The translations under genes and the position numbers were made by a program. A stretch of 64,000 bases of DNA from contig CM054144.1 of assembly GCA_028751875.1 (NCBI GenBank), positions 22,544,526 to 22,608,525 of the forward strand, read 5' to 3'. The notes under the pieces are model-generated. The model did not search any database. It was not told where the DNA came from and saw nothing but the letters and a program-made list of their open reading frames with translations. This document shows positions 51,326 through 61,723 of the stretch, piece after piece. Source of the DNA: Rapana venosa (lineage: Eukaryota > Mollusca > Gastropoda > Neogastropoda > Muricidae). Within the stretch, counting starts at the first letter, position 1; every line of letters starts with the position of its first letter.

Positions 51326-53575
51326 TTTATACTTCAACAACACGAAACCTGCCAGAAAGTAGAAATATGTTACTCGTCGCAATCTTAAGGCCTTAGACAT
51401 TCATACCTTCTCTTCACAAGCTTCGGAGCGTTTTTCACAAACCTCTGACCACACTGACCTCTCTGATAACACTATTCTCCGCCAATTGCTTGATGAGCAT
51501 GCACCTCCTACTGATCATCTCCTACCTGACAGACCCTGTGTGCCATGGTATACCCAAGACATCTTGATAGCGAAGCGCAAACGTCGGCAACTAGAACGGC
51601 AGTGGCGGAAGTCCAAAATCGAAATCAACAAACAGCTTTTCCGAAAACAAATAAAGTCAAACTCTTAATCCATTCAGCAAAGACAGACTACTACTCTTCC
51701 CAAGTTCTCTGTGCTACATCCATAAAATCTCTTTAATCCCTCACCTCAAATCTCCTTGGATCTGCAAAGACAACTCCTCTGCCTAACACCCACAGCCTGT
51801 CTGAACTTCCATCCATATTTTCTGCCTTCTTTTCAAAGTTCGAAACATGCTCCAGACTGGATCAGACTCGATTCCAGCCTGCACCTCCTGATCCCCAGTT
51901 CACTGGCACTCCTCTTTTCCTTCCATCACACAAGTGAAACAGAAATCATGACAATTCTGAAGGAAATGACTATAAAATCATGCGACCTTAATCTCACACC
52001 TGCTCCTGTTTTCTCACAATGCCTTCAACATATTGTACCTATTATCACTAAAATAGTAAACTCATTTCTTGTGTCAGGACATTTTCCATCAGCTCTTAAC
52101 ACTGCAATAGTCACACCTCTATTGAAAAAGTACGGCCTCGATCCCAACATTCTGAAGAATTATAGACCTGTCTCAAACTTACCAGTTGTCTCTAAAGTAC
52201 TAGAAAAAGTTGTTCTCAAACAGCTCAACAGTCACTTTCATTCCAATGATCTCCTTCCCCCTTTTCAATCTGCCTATCGCCCCAACCACAGCACCGAAAC
52301 CACCCTAGTCCACACTTTAGATACACGTCTACTTGCTTCTGATGCAGGAAAAATCTCCCTCCTCACTCTTCTTGACTTGTCTGCAGCCTTTGACACTATA
52401 GATCACTCAAATCTTTCTCGCCTCCAAAATACGTTTGGTATTAATGGCATAGCCCTCACCTGGTTTACTTAATACTTCACAGACCGATTCCAGAAAGTTA
52501 TTGTAAACAAAATTCAATCAAAGATGACACTCGGCTTCAGTGCAGTGATACTGTTGAAAACTTGCCTTCCCTCCTGACAAATATGTCCTACTGCCTTCAA
52601 GACATTAAAAACTGGATGACTCGGAACAAGTTACAACTTAATGCCGATAAAACCGAAGCCATGCTCATAGGGACCGAACATAAACTCTCCTCCATCACAA
52701 AAACTTGAATAGAATTCGGCAATTCGTCAGTTCCATTGGCCAACTCTGAGAAGTATTTAGGAGTAGTTCTTGACAACACACTCTCTATGAAAAAAATCAT
52801 CACCCACACCTGCCAGTCTTGCTACTATCAATTACGGTGCATAAGCGCGATTCGCAAGTATCTGTCCACTGATGCAACTTCCAAGCTTGTCACATCTCAT
52901 TCTTTCACGTTTAGACTACTGTAATTCTCTTTTGGCTGGCCTACCAGCATCATCTACCCACTCTCTTCAACGCATACAAAACTCTGCAGCTCGACTGGTC
53001 CTATGAAAGAAAAAATCTGAACACTCACTCCTCTTCTGCGATCTCTTCACTGGCTGGCCTGTTTCACAAAGACTGGAGTATAAGATCAATACCCTCTGTT
53101 TCAAATATCTCCACAAATTTGCACCCTCTTATCTCTGTAACTGTCTTCACCTGTATACTCCACCCCGCTCCCTTTGTTCAGCCGCAGATACTTTGTGCTT
53201 TCGAACACCCAGATTCAAACTAACCACTGTTGGCCGTCGCTCTTTCTCTATTTCTGGTCCATCAACCTGGAATGACCTCCCTCTTTCACTTCGCCAAAAG
53301 CCTTCATTTGACACCTTCAAATCCAGCCTCAAAACACACTTATTTTCTACCTGAGACTTTCCCCCCATATCTGTCTTTAATTTTCAACAGCATCCTTCAC
53401 CTAGGTGTGTTTGCGAGTCTGTGTGTTTGTGTGCATGCGCGCGCATGGATTTGAAATATGTTTTTCATTAATTTTAAGGAGAGTTGCATGCGTGTAAATG
53501 ATTTGAGTGCAAGCGCTTCTAGTAGTTTGTTTTTACAAGATTCAGCGCTATATATTACAGACAGATAAAAAAAAA
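51326..53575 (+). pseudogene. L2/CR1-like LINE copy, plus strand, active-site region deleted
   Basis: The linker region appears first (DRPCVPWYTQDILIAKRKRR, 51486-51668), then RT blocks SGHFPSALNTAIVTPLLKK, NYRPVSNLPVVSKVLEKVV, FQSAYRPNHSTETTLVHTLD and LLDLSAAFDTIDH (first catalytic Asp) within 51756-52472. At about 52500-52570 the frame jumps past the expected GVPQGSVLGP and YADD blocks to DIKNWMT and KLQLNADKTEAMLIGTEHKL, so the catalytic Asp pair is missing. Downstream blocks are [45 protein letters not shown] and GPSTWNDLPLSLR. The 3' end contains a short tail motif (agcgctatata) near 53546 and an A-rich end near 53570. The endonuclease is absent. Confidence 0.85.
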
Positions 53576-53933
53576 AGAAAGGATGCCTGCTTTGACCAAG
53601 TCTTTGTAAACAGGCTTACTGAATGCTGCTGACCGAATAAGAGGGAAAAAAGTGATGTATTTTGAGTGGAAAATAAACTATTGGTATAATTTATAGATTC
53701 CGGGCGAAAAAAAAGTATATGCACACCCCTCTCCCAAACAAGAGAGAAAGAGTGAGCAACAATGAAACTAATACTAATGTATAATATAAACCATTAAAAC
53801 TCGTGGCAGAGTTTGAAGTTCGGGCTGCTCTTTTAAAAAGTCGCCGCCATACTGGTCGGCCACATTTTTTTTTCTACTTGATTTTTCTGCCTATGATTGT
53901 ATTTGTTTCTCTGCTACCTATCTCTGTCTCTGA

Positions 53934-53971
53934 GCTTATTCCATTATCCTCGAAATAAAAGAACATATAAA
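53934..53971 (+). mobile_element. SINE 3' terminal stub
   Basis: Only the final gcttattccattatcctcg and aaataaaagaac tail remain, between CT- and CA-rich sequence. Confidence 0.5.
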
Positions 53972-54004
53972 ATCTGCCTCTCTCTCTCTACCCCCTCTCT
54001 CTCC

Positions 54005-54089
<85 letters not shown>
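54005..54089. repeat. (CA)n microsatellite
   Basis: An uninterrupted CA run of about 84 bases. Confidence 0.98.
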
Positions 54090-54092
<3 letters not shown>

Positions 54093-54349
54093 GCAGGTGA
54101 ATGTGGTTGGAGTGTGGAGAGGTCAGCGTTGTTTATCTGCTTGACCCTTCAGCAACGGTCCAATACAGGTGCAAGTGGTGATCGGCGGATTAGCGCACCG
54201 CGATTGCGATAATCTTATTACAATCGACACACATATGAGCAAGGCACCATAATGTTGTCCAAATCTGTTTCTTTCCAATTTATGCTTGAAAGCATTGAGA
54301 GCTGGGTTATTGTTTCTGTACGTATGTGTGCGTATGTCTCTCTCTCTCT

Positions 54350-54478
54350 TTTCGTAAGAGTAGGCCATTGTGTGCCGGTGGGAACAGATGACATAATTTA
54401 CAAAACCGCATACACACGGGGACTCGATATAAAAAAGCACATGAGTGCTTATTCCATTATCCACGATATAAAAGGATT
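54350..54478 (+). mobile_element. SINE 3' fragment, very similar to the copy at 43857
   Basis: It has ttcgtaagagtaggccattg, tgtgccggtgggaacagatg, ggggactcgatataaaaaag and gcacatgagtgcttattcc. It matches the corresponding part of the 43857 copy almost exactly, suggesting recent shared ancestry. Confidence 0.8.
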
Positions 54479-54710
54479 ATGTGGCCAGAGGCAACCACAG
54501 GGAAAATGTATTACATATGTCGCACCTGTGCAATAAACATCACCGAATCAAGCGGCGAGTCAACCTCCCAAAACCAATCGATTAATTGATTAGTTCTTTG
54601 AGTATGCACGCCTGCGTAGAGGCGCGTGGAGACGCAATAAACAGCAAGTAGGAATAAAGATAAATCCGTACTCGTACTAAATGCGAGTACAACAAACATT
54701 ACTACATTTC

Positions 54711-54797
54711 TAGCGGGGATCGAACTGGCAACCTACAGCGATTTTAAAAGTTCTGCCAGACAAGCTAAGCTGGCTTCTATCCACTCGGCCCCATATG
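54711..54797 (-). mobile_element. tRNA-like sequence (SINE head or tRNA pseudogene)
   Basis: On the minus strand there is an A-box-like ggccgagtggatagaagcc and a B-box-like agttcgatcccc about 50 bases later. The ends do not pair as an acceptor stem, so a functional tRNA gene is unlikely. No SINE body of the main family follows it. Confidence 0.5.
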
Positions 54798-55004
54798 CGG
54801 CTCAGCTGAAAGCCTCAGACACACACACGCCTGACCAGACGACCGATTTGTTTAATCTGCAAGGTGCAGCTGATCTTAGAGGCTTATCACTGTAGCACTC
54901 TTCGTAAAACGCTACCCGCTTCTGTTGTTCACGCGGACAAATTAGAAATGCTAAATGTGGTTCATAATTCACTCAAACATGTTTCGTTTGAGGCTTAATA
55001 ATAT

Positions 55005-56946
55005 CCAGATGTCGAGGAGATCTTCCAAGCTAAGCTTGGCGGACGTTTTGCGGCATTAACCCTCCTGGACAATGACATCAATGACCTCACCAACAACTTT
55101 AATGAGGCAGTCCGAGAAACAGCAGAGGAGGTACTCGGTCGTCAGAGGAATAAACACCAGCCATGGACTACCAATGACATCTTGGACCTCTGCGATACAA
55201 GCAACAGTAAAAAGGCATACGACACCCTGAAGAAACTCCCAAAACCACTTCAAACCAAATCATCAGTCATTGAAGACAGCTCCGGAAACCTCCTCACAGA
55301 AAGCTCAGCTGCATTGAACAGGTGGTCTGAGTATTGTCAAGAACTGTACAACTACCCAATACAACCTGACAAAAGCATAATAGAAGAGAAAGCAGCAACA
55401 TCAAGAGCAACCTCGCCATTACGTATACTGAGGGAAGAAGTGGAAGAAGCCATCCGCAGCTTACCAGTAGGAAAGTCCCCAGGAGCAGACAATATACCAG
55501 CAGAGCTGCTCAAGCATGGTGGCGAAACAGTCATCACATATGTTACAGCTATCTGTCAGAAGATTTGGGAGACAAAACAGTGGCCAACAGAATGGACACA
55601 ATCACTCATCATACCCCTGCCCAAGAAGGGGAATTTACGCCAATGCCAAAACTATAGAACAATCAGCCTCATCAGCCACGCCAGCAAGATCATGCTCAAA
55701 GTTATTTTGAATCGACTCAAGAAGGAGGCAGAAGAACATCTTGCAGGGGAACAAGCTGGGTTCAGGGCAGGCAGGAGCACAATCGAACAGATTTTTAACT
55801 GCCACATCCTGATGGAAAAACATCTTCAACATCAGAGAGACCTGTTCCACAACTTCATCGACTTCAAGAAGGCTTTCGACAGAGTATGGCACGAAGGCCT
55901 ATGGCAGGTCCTCAGAATGTTTGGCATTGAAGGACTAGTGCAAACCATTCAAGCACTATACAACACCGCAAGCAGTGCAGTCCTTCTGAACAATCAGGTC
56001 GGAGACTTCTTCAAAACCACAGTTGGGGTCCGACAAGGATGCCTGTTATCTCCTGTCCTGTTTACTCTGTTCTTGGAAAACATTATGAGAGAGACCATCC
56101 ATGACTTCCACTCTACCATCTCCATTGGCGGCAGACCCCTCAACAACTTGCGGTTTGCCGATGACATTGACCTCAGTAACACAGAGCTGCAAGATCTTAC
56201 GACCAGACTTGAGAACAGAGCTGGAGCATATGGGATGGAGGTGAGCTCGGAGAAAAGTAAAGTACTTGTGAACAGCACGAGCAACGCCACTGCTAAAATT
56301 TACATGAACGGCCAACAACTGGAGGAGGTAGACGCTTTTAAATGCCTTGGCGCTACACTCACAAAGAACGGGCGATCGACGACAGAAATCAAAAGTCAGA
56401 ATAGCCATGGCAACATCTTCCATGACAAAACTCACCACCATATGGAAAAGTAAAGAGATCATTTTCCCAATCAAACTAAAGCTCTACAAAGCCCTAATTC
56501 AGACTATCCTGCTGTACGGAAGTGAAACCTGGACATTGACTGCTGAAACAGCAAAGCGAATCCAGTCATTTGAAACAAAATGCTATAGAAAACTGCTGGG
56601 CATACCCTAGAGAGAACGAAAGACCAATGAATTTGTCAAGAGTCAAATAACACGGCTGGCAGGTCCACAGGAACCCCTTCTCAACATCGTCAAGAAGAAA
56701 AAACTGACATGGTTCGGCCACGTCACCCGCCACAACACTCTGCCAAAAACAGTACTACAGGGAACACTCAAAGGTGGCAGAAAGAGGGGAAGACAGAACA
56801 AGTCATGGATGGACAACATCAGAGAATGGACCAGGATGAATGACTCGGCACTACTGCGCAGAGCCGAGTACTGAGATGGATGGAGGAGGCTTACCACGGC
56901 ATCGTCTTTCGTGTCTCCCCCACGACCGCCAAGGTCAAGGGACTGA
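55005..56946 (+). pseudogene. RTE-like non-LTR retrotransposon, 5'-truncated and inactivated
   Basis: From about 55005 a long frame encodes the region before the reverse transcriptase (FNEAVRETAEEVLGRQRNK), then the RT core. Visible RT landmarks are VGKSPGADNIPAELLKHGG, NYRTISLISHASKIMLKVIL, FIDFKKAFDRVWH (first catalytic Asp), VGVRQGCLLSPVLF and LRFADDIDLS (catalytic DD). The downstream part (LYGSETWTLTAETAKRIQSF, LTWFGHVTRH, GGRKRGRQ) is in another frame after a one-base shift near 56397. A TAG at 56608-56610 and a TGA at about 56872 interrupt it. The frame ends at a TGA that runs straight into a (TGA)n tail, a layout I associate with the RTE clade. The apurinic endonuclease is missing, and a segment after LDLCD also appears deleted. 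The copy is non-functional. Confidence 0.9.
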
Positions 56947-56999
56947 TGATGATGATGATGAATATGCAAACACTGAACCAAAAAAAAAAAAATCGCGTA

Positions 57000-58029
57000 A
57001 AGAGTTGATGTGTGAGTGATAATCTTTTGAATGTTTGTAAAAAGAGATGTTTGGTAATGCGCATTTAGTGCTAGGAAAAGAACTCGCTGCTAGAAAGGTT
57101 TTTTTATTCTGGAATTACGTAAACGTAGAAAACGTACTCCAACTTAGTGTAATTCATATAATTGTGATCAAATTTGTCTTTCCTCCAGATAGAGATGGGC
57201 AAGATGGAAAGGGGGGGGGGGGGGGAGGGAGGTAAGAGCAACAACACAAAAACGGCTCGACTGTGTTCATCGTATTAATGCCCTGGTCAACAATAACGGT
57301 CAAGCCAAGGACGGTCCACGCGTAGTTGGAAAACCACAAAAACCGACACATAAAATGATACAAAAGGAATACAATCCTCAAAACTAACCTTGTTCGTAGT
57401 AACTGACATGTAAACTCGTATCAGACGGAATATGCCCGATTCTCTCAGAAAGTTAGAAATGTTGGCCCGTGGAACATCGCGGAAACACTGATGAATCGTA
57501 AACATTAATGAATAAATTATACATCAACACATCGTTTTGAAACAAAAAGCCTTTTCGTTTTCTCTTCTCTTTTGGTATGTAGTAAATGTCCGATGGCTTA
57601 AAAAGAGAGTGGGGAGGCTTTACTTTCCCAATCACACAGGCTTGTCACATCGTTAGGGATTAACACTCTGCACTGTGTTTATTGTACACAAGTAGGTATT
57701 CAAGGTGGCCGTTCTGTTTGATGGACTTCTCTCATTCTCTTCCTCGGCAGCCGTCTTATTTCTGTGTACTACTGCCTTGACAAGGACTTCTAACGATTTG
57801 TAGTCATCACCAAAGTGGCAAGCATTCCACATGTGGTGTTCTCTTAACTCTGAACTGATTTTAGTACTGTGTTGAAGTTGTGAAGTGACAGCGCTGAATA
57901 AAAACAAAAGTCTTTACGGACAACACTTGAGCGACATCTTACGATAACGACGGACACAAAACCCTAAGTATACACTCACAGGAAAAACACTTCTCACTGT
58001 AAGTTAAACGTACACATAAAACAATCGCT
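57000..58029. other. Region upstream of the candidate small gene
   Basis: It contains a poly-G run near 57211-57226 and otherwise unique sequence. A minus-strand frame at 57653-57907 opens after a tttttattcag acceptor-like site; there is too little evidence to call it an exon. It may contain the small gene's promoter. Confidence 0.4.
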
Positions 58030-58221
58030 ATGCCCAGCCTAGAGTCTCCCTGGATTCACCCCTCGCGTTCAGAGAGCGCCCCGCCCGTGTCCAGACCTAA
58101 AGCCCCCTCCACAATGTCCATGGACGAACAGGAGGCGCTCAGCGCCCGCCTCTCCCAGCCCACAGAATCTGCACGCTACCGCAGAGCCCTGTTCTGGAAG
58201 CTGGATGGCTACGTTGATGCT
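58030..58221 (+). CDS. Candidate exon 1 of a small unrecognised gene (64 residues)
   Basis: The ATG at 58030 opens a 64-codon frame of non-repetitive, GC-rich sequence within AT-rich DNA. The first half is Ser/Pro-rich. The second half has charged and aromatic character (ARYRRALFWKLDGYVDA), with MSMDEQEALSARL between them. The frame meets a good donor, GCT|gtgagt, at 58222. Other in-frame starts are residues 29 (ATGTCC) and 31 (ATGGAC). Joining to the acceptor at 61576 in phase 0 continues the frame. I do not recognise a family, and a third exon or another partner exon is possible. The coding-like composition and the two matching splice sites are the evidence; no homology is claimed. Confidence 0.5.
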
Positions 58222-59720
58222 GTGAGTGTTGGTTTTTAGTCCTTATGCTTTGTTGATGTTGTGTTGGTTTTAGTCCTTATGCTTTGTTGATGTTGTGTTG
58301 ATTTTAGTCCTTACGCTTTGATGTGTGGATTTTAGTCCTTATGCTTTGTTGATGTGTTGTGAGTGTTGGTTTTAGTCCTTATGCTTTGTTGTGTTGTGAG
58401 TGTTGATTTTAGTGCTTATGCTTTGTTGTGTTGTGAGTGTTGATTTTAGTGCTTATGCTTTGTTGATGTTGTGTTGTGATTGTTGATTTTATTCCTTATG
58501 TTTTGTTGATGTTGTGTTGTGATTGTTGATTTTATTCCTTATGTTTTGTTGATGCTGTGTTGTGAGTGTTGGTTTTAGTCCTTATGCTTTGTTGATGTTG
58601 TGTTGGTTTTAGTCCTTATGCTTTGTTGATGTTGTGTTGGTTTTAGTCCTTATGCTTTGTTGATGTGTTGATTTTAGTCCTTATGCTTTGTTGATGTTGT
58701 GTTGGTTTTAGTCCTTATGCTTTGTTGATGTGTTGTGAGTGTTGGTTTTAGTCCTTATGCTTTGTTGTGTTGTGAGTGTTGATTTTAGTGCTTATGCTTT
58801 GTTGATGTGGGTGTTGGTTTTAGTCCTTATGCTTTGTTGATGTTGTGTTGATTTTAGTGCTTATGCTTTGTTGTGTTGTAAGTGTTGGTTTTAGTCCTTA
58901 TGCTTTGTTGATGTGTTGGTTTTAGTCCTTATGCTTTGTTGATGTTGTGTTGGTTTTAGTCCTTATGCTTTGTTGATGTTGTGTTGATTTTAGTCAATAT
59001 GCTTTGTTGTGTTGTGAGTGTTGGTTTTCATTTCTTATGCTTTGTTGATGTGTTGATTTTAGTCCTTATGCTTTGTTGATGCTGTGAGTGTTGATTTTAG
59101 TCCTTATGCTTTGTTGTTGTGTTGTGAGTGTTGATTTTAGTCCTTATGCTTTGTTGATGTGAGTATTATAATTTATTCCTTATGCTTTGTTGGTATTGTG
59201 AGTATTGATTTTGTGATGGTGTGGTAAGTAGACAGCGAGATGTTGTACATAGTCTGGCAGATCAAATATCTCTACTCTGTTACAGTTTTATTCCCTATGT
59301 TTTGTTGATATTGTGGATATGTTGATGCTGTGAGTATTGATTTTATTCCTTATGCTTTGTTGATATTGTGAGTATTGATTTTGTGATGGTGTGGTAAATA
59401 GATAGCGAGATGTACATAGTCTGGAAGATCAAATATCTCTACTCTGTTACAATTTTATTCCCTATGTTTTGTGGATATGTTGATGCTGTGAGTATTGATT
59501 TTATTCCTTATGTTTTGTTTATATTGTGGATATGTTGATGCTGTGAGTATTGGTTTTATGTCCAATATTTTGTTCATGTTGTGGATAGGTTGGTATTGTA
59601 CGTGTTGAAATTATTCCTTGTACTTTGTTAATGTTGTGGATAGATTGACGTTGTATGTTGTTCCTTATGCTTTGTTGATATTGTAGATACGTTGATGTCG
59701 TTAAGTATTGATTTTTATTT
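58222..59720 (+). repeat. Irregular minisatellite at the start of the small-gene intron
   Basis: Units of about 29-46 bp built from gttgatgttgtgttggtttt and agtccttatgctttg repeat dozens of times; the right part drifts to gagtattgattttattcc variants. Some units contain gttgatgctgtgagtgttg, identical to the exon-1/intron junction at 58213-58231 (for example 59075-59093). Two longer repeated blocks (gatggtgtggtaagtagaca and atcaaatatctctactctgt) occur near 59213 and 59391. Confidence 0.9.
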
Positions 59721-59849
59721 TGCTTTCCTAAGCTAGAGATCCGAGGTTCACCAATGGTGAGATTTTGCGTACGCGACCGTTTTTACCCATCATTAAGGTA
59801 GCCACACTCCTAACTTCGGGTATGGTGTCTAAACCGACAACTGTGTGTA

Positions 59850-60088
59850 TACGTTTGGAAAAAAAATGTCATCGGTTCTTACCAGCACGCAATGGCTTAC
59901 TCTTGCAAAACGCGGAACGAGTTTTTAAGTGTGTGCAAGATGTTCTACGTGAGTTTGCACACAGGTCTCGTTATACCGTCTCATCCAAAGGACTTTTGAG
60001 GAGTGGAGTCAGTACTCGTGTTAATTCCGATCCTGGGCCGTCAGGTCACGAACGTAACGATCTAACCACTGGATGAACTATCCCCCAG
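59850..60088 (-). mobile_element. tRNA-derived SINE, minus strand, diverged
   Basis: The reverse complement shows an A-box-like atccagtggttagatcg near the right end, then aagtcctttggatgagacgg and a body corresponding to tgtgtgcaaac..catcttgcacac and gccattgcgtgctgg. It lies in the intron of the candidate small gene, next to an R1 copy. Confidence 0.65.
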
Positions 60089-60110
60089 AGTGTTGAGTTA
60101 AATCCTTTTT

Positions 60111-60250
60111 CCCCCTGTGGGGATGCCGGGGGGCTCTTTCAGTATAATGATGTCCTCCCTTTCTGGGAATTCTGTGCTAGAAATTTCTCCTTTCCTATCA
60201 ATCCCTTAGTTTCTGCCTTTTCACTTACCTCTCTATCCCCTTCTCTCTCT
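60111..60250 (+). repeat. R1 repeat, left part only
   Basis: It has cccctgtggggatgccgggg, ctctttcagtataatgatg, gggaattctgtgctagaaat and the start of the pyrimidine-rich middle. It directly follows the minus-strand SINE at 59850. Confidence 0.65.
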
Positions 60251-60592
60251 TGCGCATTTCATTCGTTTTATTTTCATGCTCCTAAAAATTTTGTTAATCA
60301 ATCAATAATTGTTTAGTTTGGGTCTATTTTGTTTTTGAAAAAACCAGTTGATGGTAGTGGTGTGTGGGTTTTTTTTGGTTGTCTTTCCCCCCTCTCACAC
60401 CATTAAAATTGCCAGTGTGTGATATGTTCACAGCATTTAAGAGCATATACTGCATGATTCAAATGTAAATACAAATTATTTATAAATCTATGCATCCATT
60501 CGTACACACGTACGCGCACGTGGATGTATGTATGTGTATATACAAACATACAAACAAAGATACATACATTCATACAAAGATATATTCACACA

Positions 60593-60599
<7 letters not shown>

Positions 60600-60647
<48 letters not shown>

Positions 60648-60715
60648 AATATATATATATATATAATACGTACACGCAAATACATGCATACATACATACA
60701 TACATGCATGCATAC
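60600..60715. repeat. (TA)n and (CATA)n tracts
   Basis: TA runs broken by ataatat junctions at 60600-60667 and a CATA run at about 60685-60713. Confidence 0.93.
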
Positions 60716-61090
60716 CTGCAGAGGTTCAGATTACTGCATGCTACCCTCGAGCCAGTGTTTTGAAGCTAGCTGTAGTAAAATTTACTCGTAGACTGGCTTC
60801 AGATTAAGCATTATGGTGATGATGATGATAACAGTCGTGATAACACCTCGATACACATGGTGAAGACTGTGGCTCTTGGATTGTTATCTCCATCTGTTCA
60901 TTTTTACATAAACTGTTGTGCTGGTTAAAAACATAATACAACATGTGGTTTAGGTCTGGAAAAGCTCTCTCTCTTCCTCTCCCTTCAAAATAGACAGTTT
61001 TCGTTTCTTGTTCACCATTTTGTTTAGGACTTTCAGTCTCCGAGAGAAAGAAGGCGTTGATGTCTGGTGTCGCCTAAAACTAAACACAAG

Positions 61091-61434
61091 GCATCGTGGG
61101 GATGCTGGGGTCCTGTTGTATAAATAACATCCCCCACTTTATGGAAATTTTGTGCTAGAAATTCCCTCTTTTCTATCTTTCTCTTTACTTCCGTCTTGTT
61201 CCTTTTCTCCCTGTCACCCCCTTCTTGTCGATTTTCTGCCTTCTTGGTCCATTCTCCTGCCTCCCCCCCCCCCCCATCCCCCCCCCAGAAAGACTTAAAA
61301 GGGAACAGTTCCTCTTATGCCGAAGTCGGATGCCCTGGGCCTGACTTGTCAGGCACTTAACGGCAGCGTGACGCATTTTAGCTCATATATGCGCTTTGAT
61401 TTGTCTTTGCAAGATATAGCGCTATATAACTTCC

Positions 61435-61465
<31 letters not shown>

Positions 61466-61535
61466 TATTGTTATTATTATTTTAGCTCATATAACAGACA
61501 ACAGTAGTTGTTGTGTGGGCGTTCGTTGACAACGA
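61091..61535 (+). repeat. R1 repeat carrying a nested LINE-tail insertion
   Basis: It has tcgtggggatgctggggtcc, tgtataaataaca, ggaaattttgtgctagaaat, cagaaagacttaaaagg, cttgtcaggcacttaacggc and tttagctcatataacagac. The insertion at 61390-61478 splits it and is flanked by a 15 bp duplication of R1 sequence. Confidence 0.75.
61390..61478 (+). mobile_element. LINE 3'-tail insertion with 15 bp target-site duplication
   Basis: The insert reads tgcgctttgatttgtctttg, caagatatagcgctatataa, cttccatttatt and then a (TTA)n run. It is flanked by attttagctcatata at 61375-61389 and again at 61479-61493. The uninterrupted R1 copy at 44232 has a single equivalent site (cattttcgctcatatgacag). The tail matches the ends of the L2/CR1-like copies at 50442 and 53546. 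Confidence 0.8.
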
Positions 61536-61576
61536 CGAAGGAGATTTGACAGTTGTTTTCCCGTTTTGTTTTGCAG

Positions 61577-61723
61577 GGCCGTCATTCGTGGAGCAAGATG
61601 GAACTGTTTGAGGACTGCAAGAAGTGCATGTGGACCCCTGCAGGCTCCATCAAAAGGAAGAGCTGTAAAATTCGACCAATCAAAGTCATGCCTCGCAAGC
61701 CCGGGCCTGCTCCCGGTATTTGA
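61577..61723 (+). CDS. Candidate exon 2 of the small unrecognised gene (48 residues and stop)
   Basis: It follows the acceptor gttttgcag and reads on in phase 0 from the donor at 58222. It encodes GRHSWSKMELFEDCKKCMW, then a basic tail (IKRKSCKIRPIKVMPRKPG) and TGA at 61721-61723. The two CxxC-like cysteines and the Lys/Arg-rich end are the only notable features. With exon 1 the product would be 112 residues. An ATTAAA hexamer at about 61814 could serve as a poly(A) signal. It might instead be part of a longer transcript using another upstream exon. Confidence 0.45.
   Translation, partial: GRHSWSKMELFEDCKKCMWTPAGSIKRKSCKIRPIKVMPRKPGPAPGI

Noticed and set aside
54711..54797. A functional minus-strand tRNA gene
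   Set aside because: A and B boxes are recognisable, but the ends do not pair as an acceptor stem and the arms are poor.
55164..55184. A translation start for the RTE-like reverse transcriptase at about 55182
   Set aside because: The codon there is TTG, and the same frame continues upstream to about 55005 with family-like sequence; the element is simply 5'-truncated.
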